The notes: generated from the sequence alone by a model not told the origin. Counted from the stretch's first letter, positions 1 through 8,706 are shown. The stretch: DNA of 24,091 nucleotides from JAOAFZ01 sp964407325 (GCA_964407325.1 CAYOVA010000022.1:1-24091), one strand, 5' to 3'. A program made the numbers and translations.

Positions 1-2236
1 GCAGAACTACACCACACTCGTGCATTTACCCAATCGGCATAATCACTTTTGTTGCCATCTCCGGCGTCTGTTACCCGTAACTCCAGATACTGCGGATTTG
101 CCAAAGCCAAGTTCACTGTGTACGTTTGCCCTCCTCCTTTTACAACCGGACTGCGATATACCCGGTTTCCATCGGCATACACATCAAACTGAACGGTTCC
201 TGCTGTACTCGCACTATCGTCTACCCCGATAACCGAGGAGAACCGCGTGCACTTTCCTTTTAGATGATAATTAATACTGGAATACGCATACGTGCCTAGA
301 CCTTTGGAATAAGTAACACCACGTAGTAAAAGTGCCTTACCATCACCTGCACTGCTTCCCCCATTACTGCGGTCCCGTTCTACCGGCCCTAATCCATTTG
401 ATGTGCCAGTCCATGAAAGGGTGCTAAGGAAATACGATTGCACCCCGGCGGCCTGGGTAAGGGTAGGAGTGGGTGGTTTTGTTATAGTAGCTGACGGAAT
501 ACGAGTTGGGGTCGCTGTTTTTAGTATTGCTGTAGGAATTCTACTCGGAGTGATCGTGGGAGCACGAGTTATGGTAGGTGAAGGAGCTGTAGTCAAAGGT
601 ACAGTGGGAACAATAGAAGGAGTCGCAGTTGTTACAACTGGTGCCGTTGTAACCATCTGTTGCGGGGCAAGGTATGCTCTAAAATTACCACTCAAGTGCA
701 ACAGTGCCATGGTGTACAACATTCCGTCGTAATATCGATATTTTCCTGAGGGTATCGGCAGATTCCACACATCCTGTGCCAGAGGATATACAAATTCATT
801 GTTTCCAATAAGGCTTCCCGTTCCGTTCATGGCTACATGACCTGGAGAATTCATATCAGCACCAATCGGCGTACCATCAAGATTCCAGCGGTTGGCGTAC
901 GCTGGTCGCTTGGTACCAAAAAAAGTCTGAAACCGGTTCACATACTCAATTGCCCAAGGGTTGGTGCCCCACCAGGCATGATCTACAGCAATATTGGCTA
1001 TCGTTCTCCACGAATCGTACGCAAATACAGCGCCTCCCGCACATCCATATATGGGAGTGCCCGTAAGATCGGTGCAATCTGGTAATAGACCGGTTTCCGG
1101 GCGGGGTGTTTTTGATAGGACAGTTTGCCAGTACGCTCTGCTTTGCTGTGCTGCCTGTTGCCAGAAGGTTCTGCCATCACTGGTGGTATCAAAACGTGCC
1201 CAGACTTCAAAAAAAGCCGGTAAATGGTATGAAGGATCGGTCTTAAGAGCAGCATCTCCTATGGGGGCAAACACGATGTATTTTGTTGTGGGATCAAACA
1301 TACTGCGCATACCATTGGGACGATTATCATTTCGCATGGCATTTAACAGCTTTTGAGCATCGGTATGATAGTTATGCCCACCGGCATTTCCCCACCGGTT
1401 ACCGGCAAATATCAGAGCAGTGGCAAAGTATGCTTCCCCATCGGGAGCGGGACCTTCATCACGGGCGCGGTACGGGGCAAACGCATCCAACTGCCAGGAA
1501 AAATACCCTTCCTTTCCTGAACCCACCGGGCACTGAGTAGCCCGTGGGCATTCCATATAGGTTTTGGCAAAGCGCCATAACCTGTCAAATTCATCACGTT
1601 TATTCATTTGCACGGCAATCATCATGCCATAGGACATTCCTTCACTTCTGATATCGCTGTTTCCTGTATCTTCAATAAATGCCATATCGGTTCCAACGGG
1701 GCGATATACCGCCTGAGTATTAGGGTCACCATAAAAAAGAGCATTCCATGAATCCTGCAGTTTTTTATCGATATCCGGTGGACTGTAACCAGTTTCAGAA
1801 AACAGATTGCGATACCCCCCACTTAACACAGAGCCACTTGCAGCAAGTGTAGGCACAGGCGGAGCTGTTGGTGCAGNNNNNNNNNNNNNNNNNNNNNNNN
1901 NNNNNNNNNNNNNNNNNNNNNNNNNNNNNNNNNNNNNNNNNNNNNNNNNNNNNNNNNNNNNNNNNNNNNNNNNNNNGCATACGGGAGTGAAGTACTAACT
2001 TGTTCCCGTCCACTTTCATTACAATAAAAAACCACCCGGGTAGCTTCAATCCCGGGATTACACTGGCCAGGAATTGTTTTCCATTCGGAAATAGCGGAAA
2101 GTAATGAATTGCTTTCAATTTCACTAAAGGTGTTTGCAGCCAGTACATTCTTCTGTGTAATCCAGCTGAACATTGCAGCGCTTACTATACCAATACTTCC
2201 CAGCAACAATAACAATACGGTTACATTTTTTCGCAT
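1..2236 (-). CDS. Secreted GH8 glycoside hydrolase with Thr/Pro linker and NPCBM module (partial, gapped)
   Basis: Probably hydrolyses a beta-1,4-linked polysaccharide or oligosaccharide outside the cell; the sequence style is closest to GH8 xylanase/exo-oligoxylanase (Rex) types. The N-terminus is a signal/anchor (VTVLLLLLGSIGIVSAAMF), then about 60 residues of unknown Cys-containing sequence, then gap 1. After the gap the GH8 domain is clear: SEGMSYGMM, with the likely acid Glu codon at 1641-1643; APDGEAYFATALIFAGNRW, close to the GH8 signature, with Asp at 1440-1442; and NIAVDHAWW, whose Asp is the likely base. A Thr/Pro-rich linker (about 440-660) leads to an NPCBM/NEW2-like sugar-binding module (KGLGTYAYSSINYHLKG ... 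VIGVDDS) that runs to the window edge, so the C-terminus is missing. The two halves are in one frame only if the real gap length is 2 modulo 3, not 100. A -10 (TACAGT) ends 7 nt before ATG 2236. Confidence 0.85.
1877..1976. other. Assembly gap 1 (100 N) inside the GH8 gene
   Basis: A run of exactly 100 N. The flanks share no overlap. The left flank (minus-strand downstream) reads APTAPPVPTLAAS, a Pro/Ala/Thr-rich linker, so a low-complexity linker probably broke the assembly. The true length must be 2 modulo 3 if the gene is intact. Confidence 0.95.
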
Positions 2237-2242
2237 AATAAC

Positions 2243-2257
2243 TACTGTATATCAGTA
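2243..2257 (-). promoter_or_regulatory. Inverted repeat over the GH8 gene -10
   Basis: On the minus strand TACTG-ATATA-CAGTA is a perfect 5-5-5 inverted repeat. It overlaps the -10-like hexamer TACAGT (2244-2249), which ends 7 nt before the start codon. It could be an operator; AT-rich sequence also makes such repeats by chance. Confidence 0.35.
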
Positions 2258-2276
2258 TATAGTATGCGAACACTTT

Positions 2277-2543
2277 TTACCCAAACCTCTCCTTCGCCAG
2301 CTCCCGTGCTTTCCGAATCTCCTCGGCTCTATCCCGCTTGGGTGCCTTAGTAATCAATCCAGCTAACAACTTCTCAACCTCAGCAGTTACACCATCCACT
2401 GCTCTATCAAACACTTCTTTATTCGCTTCCGATGGTTCTGCAAATCCACTCACCTTCCTCACAAATTGTAAGGCGGCATCGTGCATTTCTTCACGGGTTG
2501 TTGCTGGTTCATAGTTAAACAACGGTCTGATACTTCTGCACAT
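2277..2543 (-). CDS. DUF2277 family protein
   Basis: An 88-residue soluble protein of the DUF2277 family, function unknown. The family features are the N-terminal MCRSIRPL, the segment AALQFVRKVSGFAEPS in the middle and the charged C-terminal helix ending in RELAKERFG. Full length for the family. It is divergent from the nitroreductase gene, and the two promoters interleave: -35 TTATTG (2575-2580), 16-nt spacer and -10 TAGAAT (2553-2558) fire leftward. Only 9 nt separate the -10 from ATG, so the message should be nearly leaderless. Confidence 0.85.
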   Translation of the reverse strand: MCRSIRPLFNYEPATTREEMHDAALQFVRKVSGFAEPSEANKEVFDRAVDGVTAEVEKLLAGLITKAPKRDRAEEIRKARELAKERFG

Positions 2544-2564
2544 ATTGTTGTTATTCTACCACTT

Positions 2565-2592
2565 TTGACTGGTACAATAACGCAAATACAAT
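2565..2592 (+). promoter_or_regulatory. Promoter of the nitroreductase gene
   Basis: -35 TTGACT (2565-2570), 16-nt spacer, -10 TACAAT (2587-2592). The start codon is at 2603, giving a leader of about 0-4 nt. It interleaves with the divergent DUF2277 promoter, so the two should compete for polymerase. Confidence 0.65.
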
Positions 2593-2602
2593 TACATGTA
2601 CT

Positions 2603-3235
2603 ATGGCCGAAAATGATATCTATCAGGAACGCTATCTAGCGCACCAGCAAAAAAAAAGGGATCAGCTATCGCCGCAACCAGGCACTAGTAGCTTTCAAAC
2701 TTTTTCCCCGGAAGAAGCTGCTGCTCTTTATCAGATTCTGGAATCACGTCGCTCTCAGCGAGTATTTTCATCACGGGAGGTTGAATATGCTGTTATCGAG
2801 CAGATTCTGAAAGCAATGGCGTTATGCCCCTCGTCATGTAACCGCCAGGCTATAAACGCAAAGCTTATTTCAAGTCGCGATGACAAGGAATTTCTATCCG
2901 GAATACTTGTTGGTGGAGTGGGATGGAGCCACCGTGCAAACAAGCTGATGCTCTTATTTGCAAATCAAACTGCTTACAAGAGTCCTGCAGAACAACAGTT
3001 TATGCCGTGGCTTGATGCGGGAGCAATGATAATGACTACCCTGCTTGCTGCTGAAGCAAACAATGTTGGCGCTGCCTATATTAATCCCAATATACGGGAG
3101 ACAAATTACGAATTATTCCATGCACGATATGGTGGAGATGACTTATTGTTTTGTGGGGCTATTGCGTTAGGGTACTTTGATACCCGTGTTGAGGAAACAC
3201 CTAAAAGAAACCCAGGCGAAGTTTTGTTGCAATAG
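2603..3235 (+). CDS. Nitroreductase family protein
   Basis: An FMN-dependent NAD(P)H oxidoreductase of the nitroreductase fold, substrate unknown, cytoplasmic. The RRSQRVFSSREV segment (about residues 49-60) and ALCPSSCNRQ (about 73-82) match the phosphate- and flavin-contacting N-terminal region of the family. DAGAMIMTTLLAAEANNVGAAYINP (in pieces, about 134-158) matches the central helix and strand, and GAIALGYFDTR the C-terminal strand. At 210 residues it is normal length, with a 45-residue N-terminal extension rich in Gln. The stop TAG is followed at once by the GTG of the NUDIX remnant, so that ORF may be translationally coupled. Confidence 0.85.
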   Translation: MAENDIYQERYLAHQQKKRDQLSPQPGTSSFQTFSPEEAAALYQILESRRSQRVFSSREVEYAVIEQILKAMALCPSSCNRQAINAKLISSRDDKEFLSGILVGGVGWSHRANKLMLLFANQTAYKSPAEQQFMPWLDAGAMIMTTLLAAEANNVGAAYINPNIRETNYELFHARYGGDDLLFCGAIALGYFDTRVEETPKRNPGEVLLQ

Positions 3236-3574
3236 GTGCACAACTTACTCATTATTAAAAACCAATTCTTTTTCCTTAAGAGTTTCTCCCAGTATTCGCA
3301 GTGCTTTTGGAATTGGCCGGCACCCGCATTAATGGTAGATTTGAAGACGGAAACAATCAAATATCTGGGAACGTTTAAAGCCCAGGCACATGGAAAAGCG
3401 GAAGGGGTAATAGTGCAAATGACCTGCTATACCGCCGAGTACGAAGGAACTCTCCAAGTTGCCTCCGAAGTTGAAACAATGGCATGGCTTGATACTTCGG
3501 TTGATTATGCAGAACTTTCACCTGTAGACAGGATTATTTTCGACTACCTAAAAGAAAAAACCCTTATAGATTAA
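3236..3574 (+). pseudogene. NUDIX hydrolase remnant lacking the Nudix box
   Basis: The ORF opens with GTG directly after the nitroreductase stop. Residues 3-16 (NLLIIKNQFFFLKS) resemble the first strands of a MutT-like NUDIX protein. From about residue 32 (LMVDLKTETIKYLGTF, then AQAHGKAEGVIVQMTCYTAEYEG and SPVDRIIFDYLKEK) the text matches the half that follows the Nudix box in one common NUDIX subfamily. The box itself (GX5EX7REUXEEXGU, roughly 25-30 residues, with the metal-binding glutamates) is missing between WNWPAPA and LMVDL. Catalysis is therefore not expected. It is either a decayed gene with an in-frame deletion or a short pseudo-enzyme. Its stop overlaps the stop of the convergent YdeI-like gene. 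Confidence 0.6.
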
Positions 3575-4158
3575 TATATCTTCTCACCCTTTTTCATCAT
3601 TTCCAGTAGTTTTTCCATCCTTCGCTTACGTGTTTCCGGCTTTTTAACAGTAGCTAATCGAAACGCAATGGCAAACCTGTTTGTTTTATTCAGCGAATTA
3701 AAAAACTCGAACGCTTTTGGGTGCTTTGAAACTTCTTTCACAAAATCATCAGGTACTTCCATTTCAGAAGGAGGTGCATACGCTGCATCCCATCTTCCAT
3801 CCGCTTTGGCACGCTCTACCTCAGCTATGCCAGCAGGCTGCATTTTCCCTTCTTTTGTTAACCGCTCTATATGCCGCCGGTTTATTTGCGACCATAGGCT
3901 GCGCTTTCCCCGCGGGGTAAACTTTTGCAACCAGCTTACGTCATCGTAGGCTTTTGACTGGCCGTCTATCCACCCGTAGCAGAGCGCTTCGGGAATAGCA
4001 TCCTGGTGCACAATAGAGGGTACGCCTGAAGCTTTTTTGTACATGCGGATCCAGACTCCCGGAACCTTGTCATGATTCTTATGGAGCCACTTGCGGAATT
4101 CTTCAGCAGTTTTAAAAGGGATTATTTCGTAGTCTTTCTTTTCTATCATACAGGTCAT
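3571..4158 (-). CDS. YdeI/OmpD-associated family protein
   Basis: A 195-residue soluble protein of the YdeI/OmpD-associated (bacteriocin-protection) family; the biochemical role is unknown. Typical features are the N-terminal half with VPGVWIRMYKKASG and ALCYGWIDGQSKAYDD, the FTPRGKRSLWSQINRRHIERL segment (shown in part), and a basic helical tail (KKPETRKRRMEKLLEMMKKGE). Full length. A minus-strand -10 (TATTAT, 4169-4174) lies 10 nt before ATG 4158; an internal ATG at 4149 is also possible. The same AT stretch carries the + strand -10 of the next gene, so the two divergent promoters overlap. Confidence 0.85.
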   Translation of the reverse strand: MTCMIEKKDYEIIPFKTAEEFRKWLHKNHDKVPGVWIRMYKKASGVPSIVHQDAIPEALCYGWIDGQSKAYDDVSWLQKFTPRGKRSLWSQINRRHIERLTKEGKMQPAGIAEVERAKADGRWDAAYAPPSEMEVPDDFVKEVSKHPKAFEFFNSLNKTNRFAIAFRLATVKKPETRKRRMEKLLEMMKKGEKIY

Positions 4159-4167
4159 ATTTTAGCT

Positions 4168-4212
4168 TATAATACGGCATCTCGCTAGACTCTCAATAAA
4201 GAAAGACAAGGA
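4168..4212 (+). promoter_or_regulatory. Promoter and SD of GC-rich cassette gene 1
   Basis: A perfect -10 TATAAT at 4168-4173 without a good -35, then a leader of about 40 nt ending in a strong SD (AAGGAG, about 4208-4213), 6 nt before ATG 4220. A real leader plus SD is unlike nearly all neighbours. Confidence 0.6.
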
Positions 4213-4219
4213 GTACACC

Positions 4220-4717
4220 ATGGAGAACTCAGAAATGGAGACCACTGGCTCGACGCCCGCTGAGGAAAAAGCGCGGAAGGCCTGGAAGCTCATTTTCGGT
4301 AAGATCCGAAACGGTACGTACGAAGGGTTGCAGCTTGCTCGGGTGTCGGTGCATGCTTCGGAGATCGACAATGATCCGTTCCCCGCCTGGATCGAACTGT
4401 TTCTCGAAGTATCGGGTCACACTGGAGAGCAGAAGCCCGGTATCTGGATGCTGAGAGCTGCTGACGAAAGGCGCTCACTGTATCGTCCGCGCGAAGAAGC
4501 AGTTCGGCTGTGTCATCTAGTGACCACTTGGTTGGATAGGGTGCTCACCTACGCCGGTTACTACCCAATTACGATTAGAGTGTACGCGGACGGGACTGTT
4601 ATTGCGCATATTCCGCAGCGGCGGAAAAAGGCTGTTCTCAACGGCCAACTGAACGAGCTGATCTTGGAGCTGGCAGTTCGTATTTGGCCTCAGGTTTTGG
4701 GTCGCGACCGGTGCTAG
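4220..4717 (+). CDS. Hypothetical protein, GC-rich cassette gene 1
   Basis: Not recognised. A 165-residue soluble protein with no signal peptide or membrane segment. It has an acidic N-terminus, a likely helix (EEKARKAWKLIFGKI), alternating strands (YYPITIRVYADGTVIAHIP) and a basic QRRKKAV patch before a C-terminal amphipathic helix (NELILELAVRIWPQVLG). Base use is clearly richer in G+C than its neighbours (third-position C/G, many CTG, CGC, ATC and GAG codons). It is a self-contained unit: own -10, about 40 nt of leader, strong SD, and a strong GC hairpin 17 nt after the stop, set between minus-strand genes on both sides. This suggests acquisition or a distinct gene class. It shares this architecture, but no obvious protein similarity, with 9856-10332. 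Confidence 0.7.
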   Translation: MENSEMETTGSTPAEEKARKAWKLIFGKIRNGTYEGLQLARVSVHASEIDNDPFPAWIELFLEVSGHTGEQKPGIWMLRAADERRSLYRPREEAVRLCHLVTTWLDRVLTYAGYYPITIRVYADGTVIAHIPQRRKKAVLNGQLNELILELAVRIWPQVLGRDRC

Positions 4718-4734
4718 TAAGCACTAGCCAAAAA

Positions 4735-4762
4735 GAGGCGTTGGGGGCAACCCTGACGCCTC
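4735..4762 (+). terminator. GNRA-capped hairpin after cassette gene 1
   Basis: A 12-bp stem: GAGGCGT/ACGCCTC, two G-U pairs, then GGG/CCC, closed by a GCAA tetraloop. The following ATCTTTC is only a weak U tract. It probably stabilises or ends the transcript. Confidence 0.7.
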
Positions 4763-4874
4763 ATCTTTCAACTACACTGCTATTACTCTGTTCTTACGCA
4801 AAAATGCTACATTAGGTTGTATTGTCCAGTGGAATGGCGATGCAAAATAGACCATTCTTGTTTCATTATTTTGA

Positions 4875-5288
4875 TTACACCCACAACACCAGCACCAGGC
4901 TCATCAGCGCGAGTGTTACCAGGTAATATCCATTGAGGATACCCCATAGCTTCCAGCTACGCCCTTCCATCAAGGTATACCCTAACGTAACCGGTGCGGC
5001 AAACCCGAGCCAGTTAAAAAAAGCCCCAGCTAATGCTCCGTTTACCCCTCCAAAACCAAGGTAATCAATCGCAAAAATCAGCGCATGTGCAAGCACCCAG
5101 CTCATAACCAGCGATCCCACAAACATAATCCCGTACTTATACCCCTGGTTTGATTCCGCATCCTTCTTTGAAACGCCGGTCTCTTTCATCCAGGCATTTC
5201 CAAAAAGTGGTCCATACCAGACAGCACCGACAATCATACTAACAACCGCAGCCGCAAACACTGCAAGATAGTTAAGAGGTACTCCCAT
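4875..5288 (-). CDS. DUF1761 membrane protein
   Basis: An integral membrane protein of about 137 residues with four predicted helices: NYLAVFAAAVVSMIVGAVWY, IMFVGSLVMSWVLAHALIFA, ALAGAFFNWLGFAAPVTLGY and GILNGYYLVTLALMSLVLVL. The first helix followed by GPLFGNAWMKETG is the DUF1761 hallmark; the function is unknown. I place the start at MGVPLNYL (5288) because the hydrophobic domain begins there in the family. An in-frame ATG at 5324 would add 12 residues. No SD is visible at either start. It is convergent with cassette gene 1, and the hairpin at 4735-4762 lies between them. Confidence 0.8.
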   Translation of the reverse strand: MGVPLNYLAVFAAAVVSMIVGAVWYGPLFGNAWMKETGVSKKDAESNQGYKYGIMFVGSLVMSWVLAHALIFAIDYLGFGGVNGALAGAFFNWLGFAAPVTLGYTLMEGRSWKLWGILNGYYLVTLALMSLVLVLWV

Positions 5289-5385
5289 AAGAATTAAATA
5301 AATGATAATACTACTAGAATACACGCAAATAGCGAAAATGTCTCTTTGTCACGCTATTTTTCGAATTTTGGGTTATTATAGTGGT

Positions 5386-5961
5386 ATGAAGAAATCAACA
5401 AAAAAATCTAAAACAGAAGATGTAGAAATAGAAAATGATGAAAGTATGGAAGAAACTGAATCAGAATCAGTTTCGGAAAAAGCAAATGCTCAAAAAAAAG
5501 AGAAGAAAAATGGTTCCTTCTTTCAAAAGCTCCGTGGGAATCATAAATTCCGTTTAGGTTTTATCTTGTTCTTAATGGCAATCGTTGTTGTTCTTTTTAT
5601 AGTTTGGGAAAAGGCACGTATTGGTCTTGTTATTGCTTTTATCGCTCTTCTTGCAGCATTTGGCCTTGAAGCAACTCAAAACGACTTTGACATGGGAAAG
5701 CTTATTCAGACAAAATCGTTTAACGAATCCAAAGTTTCTCGCGATGAAGGCGGCAATATTTTGTTTGATAAAGAAGGCAATATCGTAACCGATGGCTCCG
5801 GAAAAAAAGCAGACGAATACAACTGTGATGATTTTGAAACCCAGCCTCGTGCGCAGGCTTTCTTTGACAAAGTAGGCGGAACTGGAAACGATATTAACCG
5901 CCTCGACGGTGACAAAGATGGTGAGGCGTGTGAAAGCTTGCCCAAAGGCGGAACTGAGTAA
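5386..5961 (+). CDS. Excalibur-domain membrane protein
   Basis: A 191-residue membrane protein. An acidic, Lys/Glu-rich N-terminus (1-45) precedes two membrane helices (about 57-74 LGFILFLMAIVVVLFIVW and 79-95 IGLVIAFIALLAAFGLE), then a short DEGGNILFDKEGNI linker, and a C-terminal Excalibur domain (about 145-186). That domain has CDDF near its start and LDGDKDGEACE at its end, the DxDxDGxxCE calcium-loop motif of the family. With both ends on the same side the orientation is unclear; Excalibur domains are usually outside. The start at 5386 is preferred to 5302 because a -10 (TATTAT, 5374-5379) lies 6 nt before it. It is convergent with the FAD oxidase gene. Confidence 0.8.
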   Translation: MKKSTKKSKTEDVEIENDESMEETESESVSEKANAQKKEKKNGSFFQKLRGNHKFRLGFILFLMAIVVVLFIVWEKARIGLVIAFIALLAAFGLEATQNDFDMGKLIQTKSFNESKVSRDEGGNILFDKEGNIVTDGSGKKADEYNCDDFETQPRAQAFFDKVGGTGNDINRLDGDKDGEACESLPKGGTE

Positions 5962-5999
5962 TCCCTTGCCGTCGTGCAAGCAAGCTTGTTATACGCTAT

Positions 6000-7313
6000 T
6001 TATACGATATTAAAATTCTGGTTAAAGATATTCTCCGGATCGTATTTCTTTTTTACTTCCAGTAAGCGCTGATATGTTTTCAGTGGATACAGCGTGGAGA
6101 TGTCTGCTTTCGAGTCACTGATAAAACAGGAATATGCACCACAGGAAAATCGCTGTATTCCTTTCCATGTGACCAGTGCTTTATCTATTACGTCATCGGC
6201 GGCATCGACAGGGACAAAGGTTGGTACCATAAGCCAAACCTCGCTGTTCCGGTGGGCAAATGCAGTCGAATCCTGGGGGACTTGTGCCATCGCTCCACCT
6301 AAACTTCGCATCTGGACAAAGGGAGTCGCCGGTTTCCCAAGCGTATTGGCAAGATAGTCGATAACTTCATCGGTCATTGTTTCTACGAAGGCGTTGTTTA
6401 CGATTACGCGAATCCCCTCCGGAGGGTGTGCTTCTTCTAACACATCAGCATAATCTTTTACCTGGATATTGGTGGTAGTAACCGATCCAATATGCATGAG
6501 TGGCTCTATTGCACGTTTACCTGCTGCTTCCGTTCCGTTATAGCATAGCAGAAGCAATGCACCAGGAGGATTTCCCGTAAATTCTGGCATAATCATAAGA
6601 GAAGTGGTTAGGTCTTCTTCTGCGGTTCGCATATACTCTGTCCAGCCTTTTATCAGATCTTTTAGATTATCAAGGGTATACATAATCATCCCGGAATATA
6701 CCTGTCCAATTTTATGAACTTTAAAGTCAAACCACGTTACCACCCCAAAATTACCTCCCCCTCCACGAATTGCCCAGAATAAATCTGCATTTTCGGATTC
6801 ACTGGCATAGAGCACTTTTCCATCGGCAGTAACAATCTCCGCACCAACCAAACTATCAATTGCCAGTCCAAATTTACGCACCAGCCATCCTATACCACCG
6901 CCAAGCGTTAATCCGCCAACCCCAACCGATTTGGTATCGCCGGAAGATAGTGCCATATTATATCGCTTTAACGTGTCTGCTACATCTCCCCACACTGCCC
7001 CCGAACCGACACGGGCTAGGCCTTTCATCGGATCTTTCAGCTCGGTAGTTGAAAAGTGTGCCATCGAAATAACCATGCCATTATCATTCGTGCTAAAACC
7101 GGCGACACTGTGCCCACCGCTTCTGATAGCAAGAGGCATTGTATACTTTCGCGCGAAAGAAATTGCAGCGGTGATATCCTCTGTTATTTTTGGCCGCACC
7201 ACAACAGCAGGTTTTCCTTTATAGAACGGGGACGAACCCGCTTTTTCGTACTCTGGATCACCGGGAAGGATAATGTCTCCAGTAAAGCTTTGTTTGAGAG
7301 TTGAGATTTCCAT
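6000..7313 (-). CDS. FAD-binding (BBE/PCMH-type) oxidoreductase
   Basis: A 437-residue flavoprotein of the berberine bridge enzyme / 6-hydroxynicotine oxidase class, which oxidises alcohols, amines or sugars with O2 or another acceptor; the substrate is unknown. RSGGHS at residues 64-69 supplies His68 for the 8-alpha-histidyl FAD link. GVGGLTLGGGIGWLVRKFGL (131 onward) and RGGGGNFGVVTWFDFKVH complete the PCMH fold. The BBE C-terminal signature is YDPENIFNQNFNI. The position that carries the second (Cys) FAD link in bicovalent members reads SSGDTKSVGVGG, without Cys, so a single covalent link is expected. No signal peptide. A -10 (TACAAT, 7320-7325) lies 6 nt before ATG. It sits 43 nt downstream of the MFS gene and may respond to the same cues. 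Confidence 0.9.
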   Translation of the reverse strand: MEISTLKQSFTGDIILPGDPEYEKAGSSPFYKGKPAVVVRPKITEDITAAISFARKYTMPLAIRSGGHSVAGFSTNDNGMVISMAHFSTTELKDPMKGLARVGSGAVWGDVADTLKRYNMALSSGDTKSVGVGGLTLGGGIGWLVRKFGLAIDSLVGAEIVTADGKVLYASESENADLFWAIRGGGGNFGVVTWFDFKVHKIGQVYSGMIMYTLDNLKDLIKGWTEYMRTAEEDLTTSLMIMPEFTGNPPGALLLLCYNGTEAAGKRAIEPLMHIGSVTTTNIQVKDYADVLEEAHPPEGIRVIVNNAFVETMTDEVIDYLANTLGKPATPFVQMRSLGGAMAQVPQDSTAFAHRNSEVWLMVPTFVPVDAADDVIDKALVTWKGIQRFSCGAYSCFISDSKADISTLYPLKTYQRLLEVKKKYDPENIFNQNFNIV

Positions 7314-7356
7314 GGATATATTGTATTCCTTTTTTTACATCAGGTGAAAACTATAA

Positions 7357-8706
7357 TTACTTTTCAATATACGCCTTCGACAACTCTTTGTAAAACTTGG
7401 AATTGTAAAAGATTGTTGTTGTGAGTAAACCCAGGAAACCAGCTACCGTAAATACCAGAGCAATTCCCCGTGCATACCCCACACCAAACCAGCTCCCAAT
7501 TAATTCAGCGCCTGCTCCCCCTTCGCTCATTAAGGGAATGGTGATAAACTGCGCGATTGGACCAATAATAAATGCCATAATCGGTGAAGCAGATTGTTCA
7601 ACACTTTGCGCAAATCCCACTACGCGACCTAATCGTTCTTGAGGAACTACTTTCTGGAAAATTGTTTGTTCTGAAGCTTCGATAAACGGAATTACACACA
7701 AGTAGACAAACATCCCTACTACCATTGGCCAGATAGAAGGATGTACGGTAAATATGCAACTGATTCCCCAGATAACAAAGTTGGTCATCATTAACGATTT
7801 GACCGCGTTTTTGCCCAAACCGAATTTTGCGATAAAAATGCCTCCCAAAATAAAGGCAGTGCTGAGGAATCCCCAGATTAAACCCCACACTTGAACGGAA
7901 ACCAGGGATAATCCATAAGCATCCATCAAGGACATAAACACACCACCCAAAAAGTTATTAAATGTTGCAAAAAGAATAAGGGCAAGCAAGCCCGGAACTG
8001 CATTAATAACGTGAATTGTTCCTTTAATATCCACTTTCTTTGGAACTTCCTCACCGTCTACATGGGCAACCCCCTGTTCAGGGATATTCTGCAGCCACAT
8101 ATGAAGAATTGCTCCGGATGTAAGCACTACTGCAAGCACCATTACAACATTCATTCCGCCCCAGCCTACTAAAAATGCACTTAAGACAGAAACAATCAGG
8201 AATACAATGCCATTTGTTGTTCCCACCAAGCCGTTTGCTTTATCCCGCTTATCTTCGGGGACAAGCATTTTTACAAGAGTAGACAAGGCAATGTACCTGA
8301 TGTTCCCGGCAATCACACCGAATAAAAGGAGCGTTACAAAAGTCCAGAAATATGGATTTTGGATATTGGTAAATGACCCTTCGGGGGCAACAATATAAAT
8401 GATGAATGATAAAGTAAACAATATAAGCGTAACCACACTGGAGGCAAGCATCATCGTTTTCTTTTTGTGATGATCCACCAGACTGCCAAACCAAATTCCA
8501 GTGGCTGCCACAGACAAGGTATAGATGCCCGACATAATAGCAGTAGCAAATACCGATTTTGTCTGGAGAAACGCGTAAAAGATAATTGCAAACCACACAG
8601 TCATTGTGGTGATGTTTGCAATAAACACATTCACCAGAATGTTGTAAAACGTTTTCATGTTATTTGCCATACGATCATTGTGATCCTGCTCACTTTCTTG
8701 TGCCAT
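7357..8706 (-). CDS. Major facilitator superfamily transporter
   Basis: A 449-residue membrane transporter with about 12 helices. The loop between helices 2 and 3 carries an MFS motif A variant (GSLVDHHKKKTMM), and the second half repeats the pattern (GGIFIAKFGLGKNAVKS). The substrate is unknown; the overall look (drug/proton antiporter-like, with VVPQERLGRVVGFAQSVEQ) suggests an efflux pump. It is the last gene of the ArsR - SRPBCC - MFS operon. Once the false gap 2 is removed, its ATG lies 4 nt after the SRPBCC stop (TAA-TAGA-ATG), so translation is probably coupled. A later in-frame ATG at 8670 is a less likely start. Confidence 0.88.
   Translation of the reverse strand: MAQESEQDHNDRMANNMKTFYNILVNVFIANITTMTVWFAIIFYAFLQTKSVFATAIMSGIYTLSVAATGIWFGSLVDHHKKKTMMLASSVVTLILFTLSFIIYIVAPEGSFTNIQNPYFWTFVTLLLFGVIAGNIRYIALSTLVKMLVPEDKRDKANGLVGTTNGIVFLIVSVLSAFLVGWGGMNVVMVLAVVLTSGAILHMWLQNIPEQGVAHVDGEEVPKKVDIKGTIHVINAVPGLLALILFATFNNFLGGVFMSLMDAYGLSLVSVQVWGLIWGFLSTAFILGGIFIAKFGLGKNAVKSLMMTNFVIWGISCIFTVHPSIWPMVVGMFVYLCVIPFIEASEQTIFQKVVPQERLGRVVGFAQSVEQSASPIMAFIIGPIAQFITIPLMSEGGAGAELIGSWFGVGYARGIALVFTVAGFLGLLTTTIFYNSKFYKELSKAYIEK

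Noticed and set aside
403..732. A + strand reading of 109 residues rich in Val/Gly
   Set aside because: It is the reverse of the Thr/Pro linker of the GH8 gene; the repeated ACN/CCN codons give GTN/GGN on the other strand.
5962..5999. CTTGC...GCAAG hairpin between the Excalibur and FAD genes as a terminator
   Set aside because: Only 5 bp with a 6-nt loop and no T tract; too weak to call.
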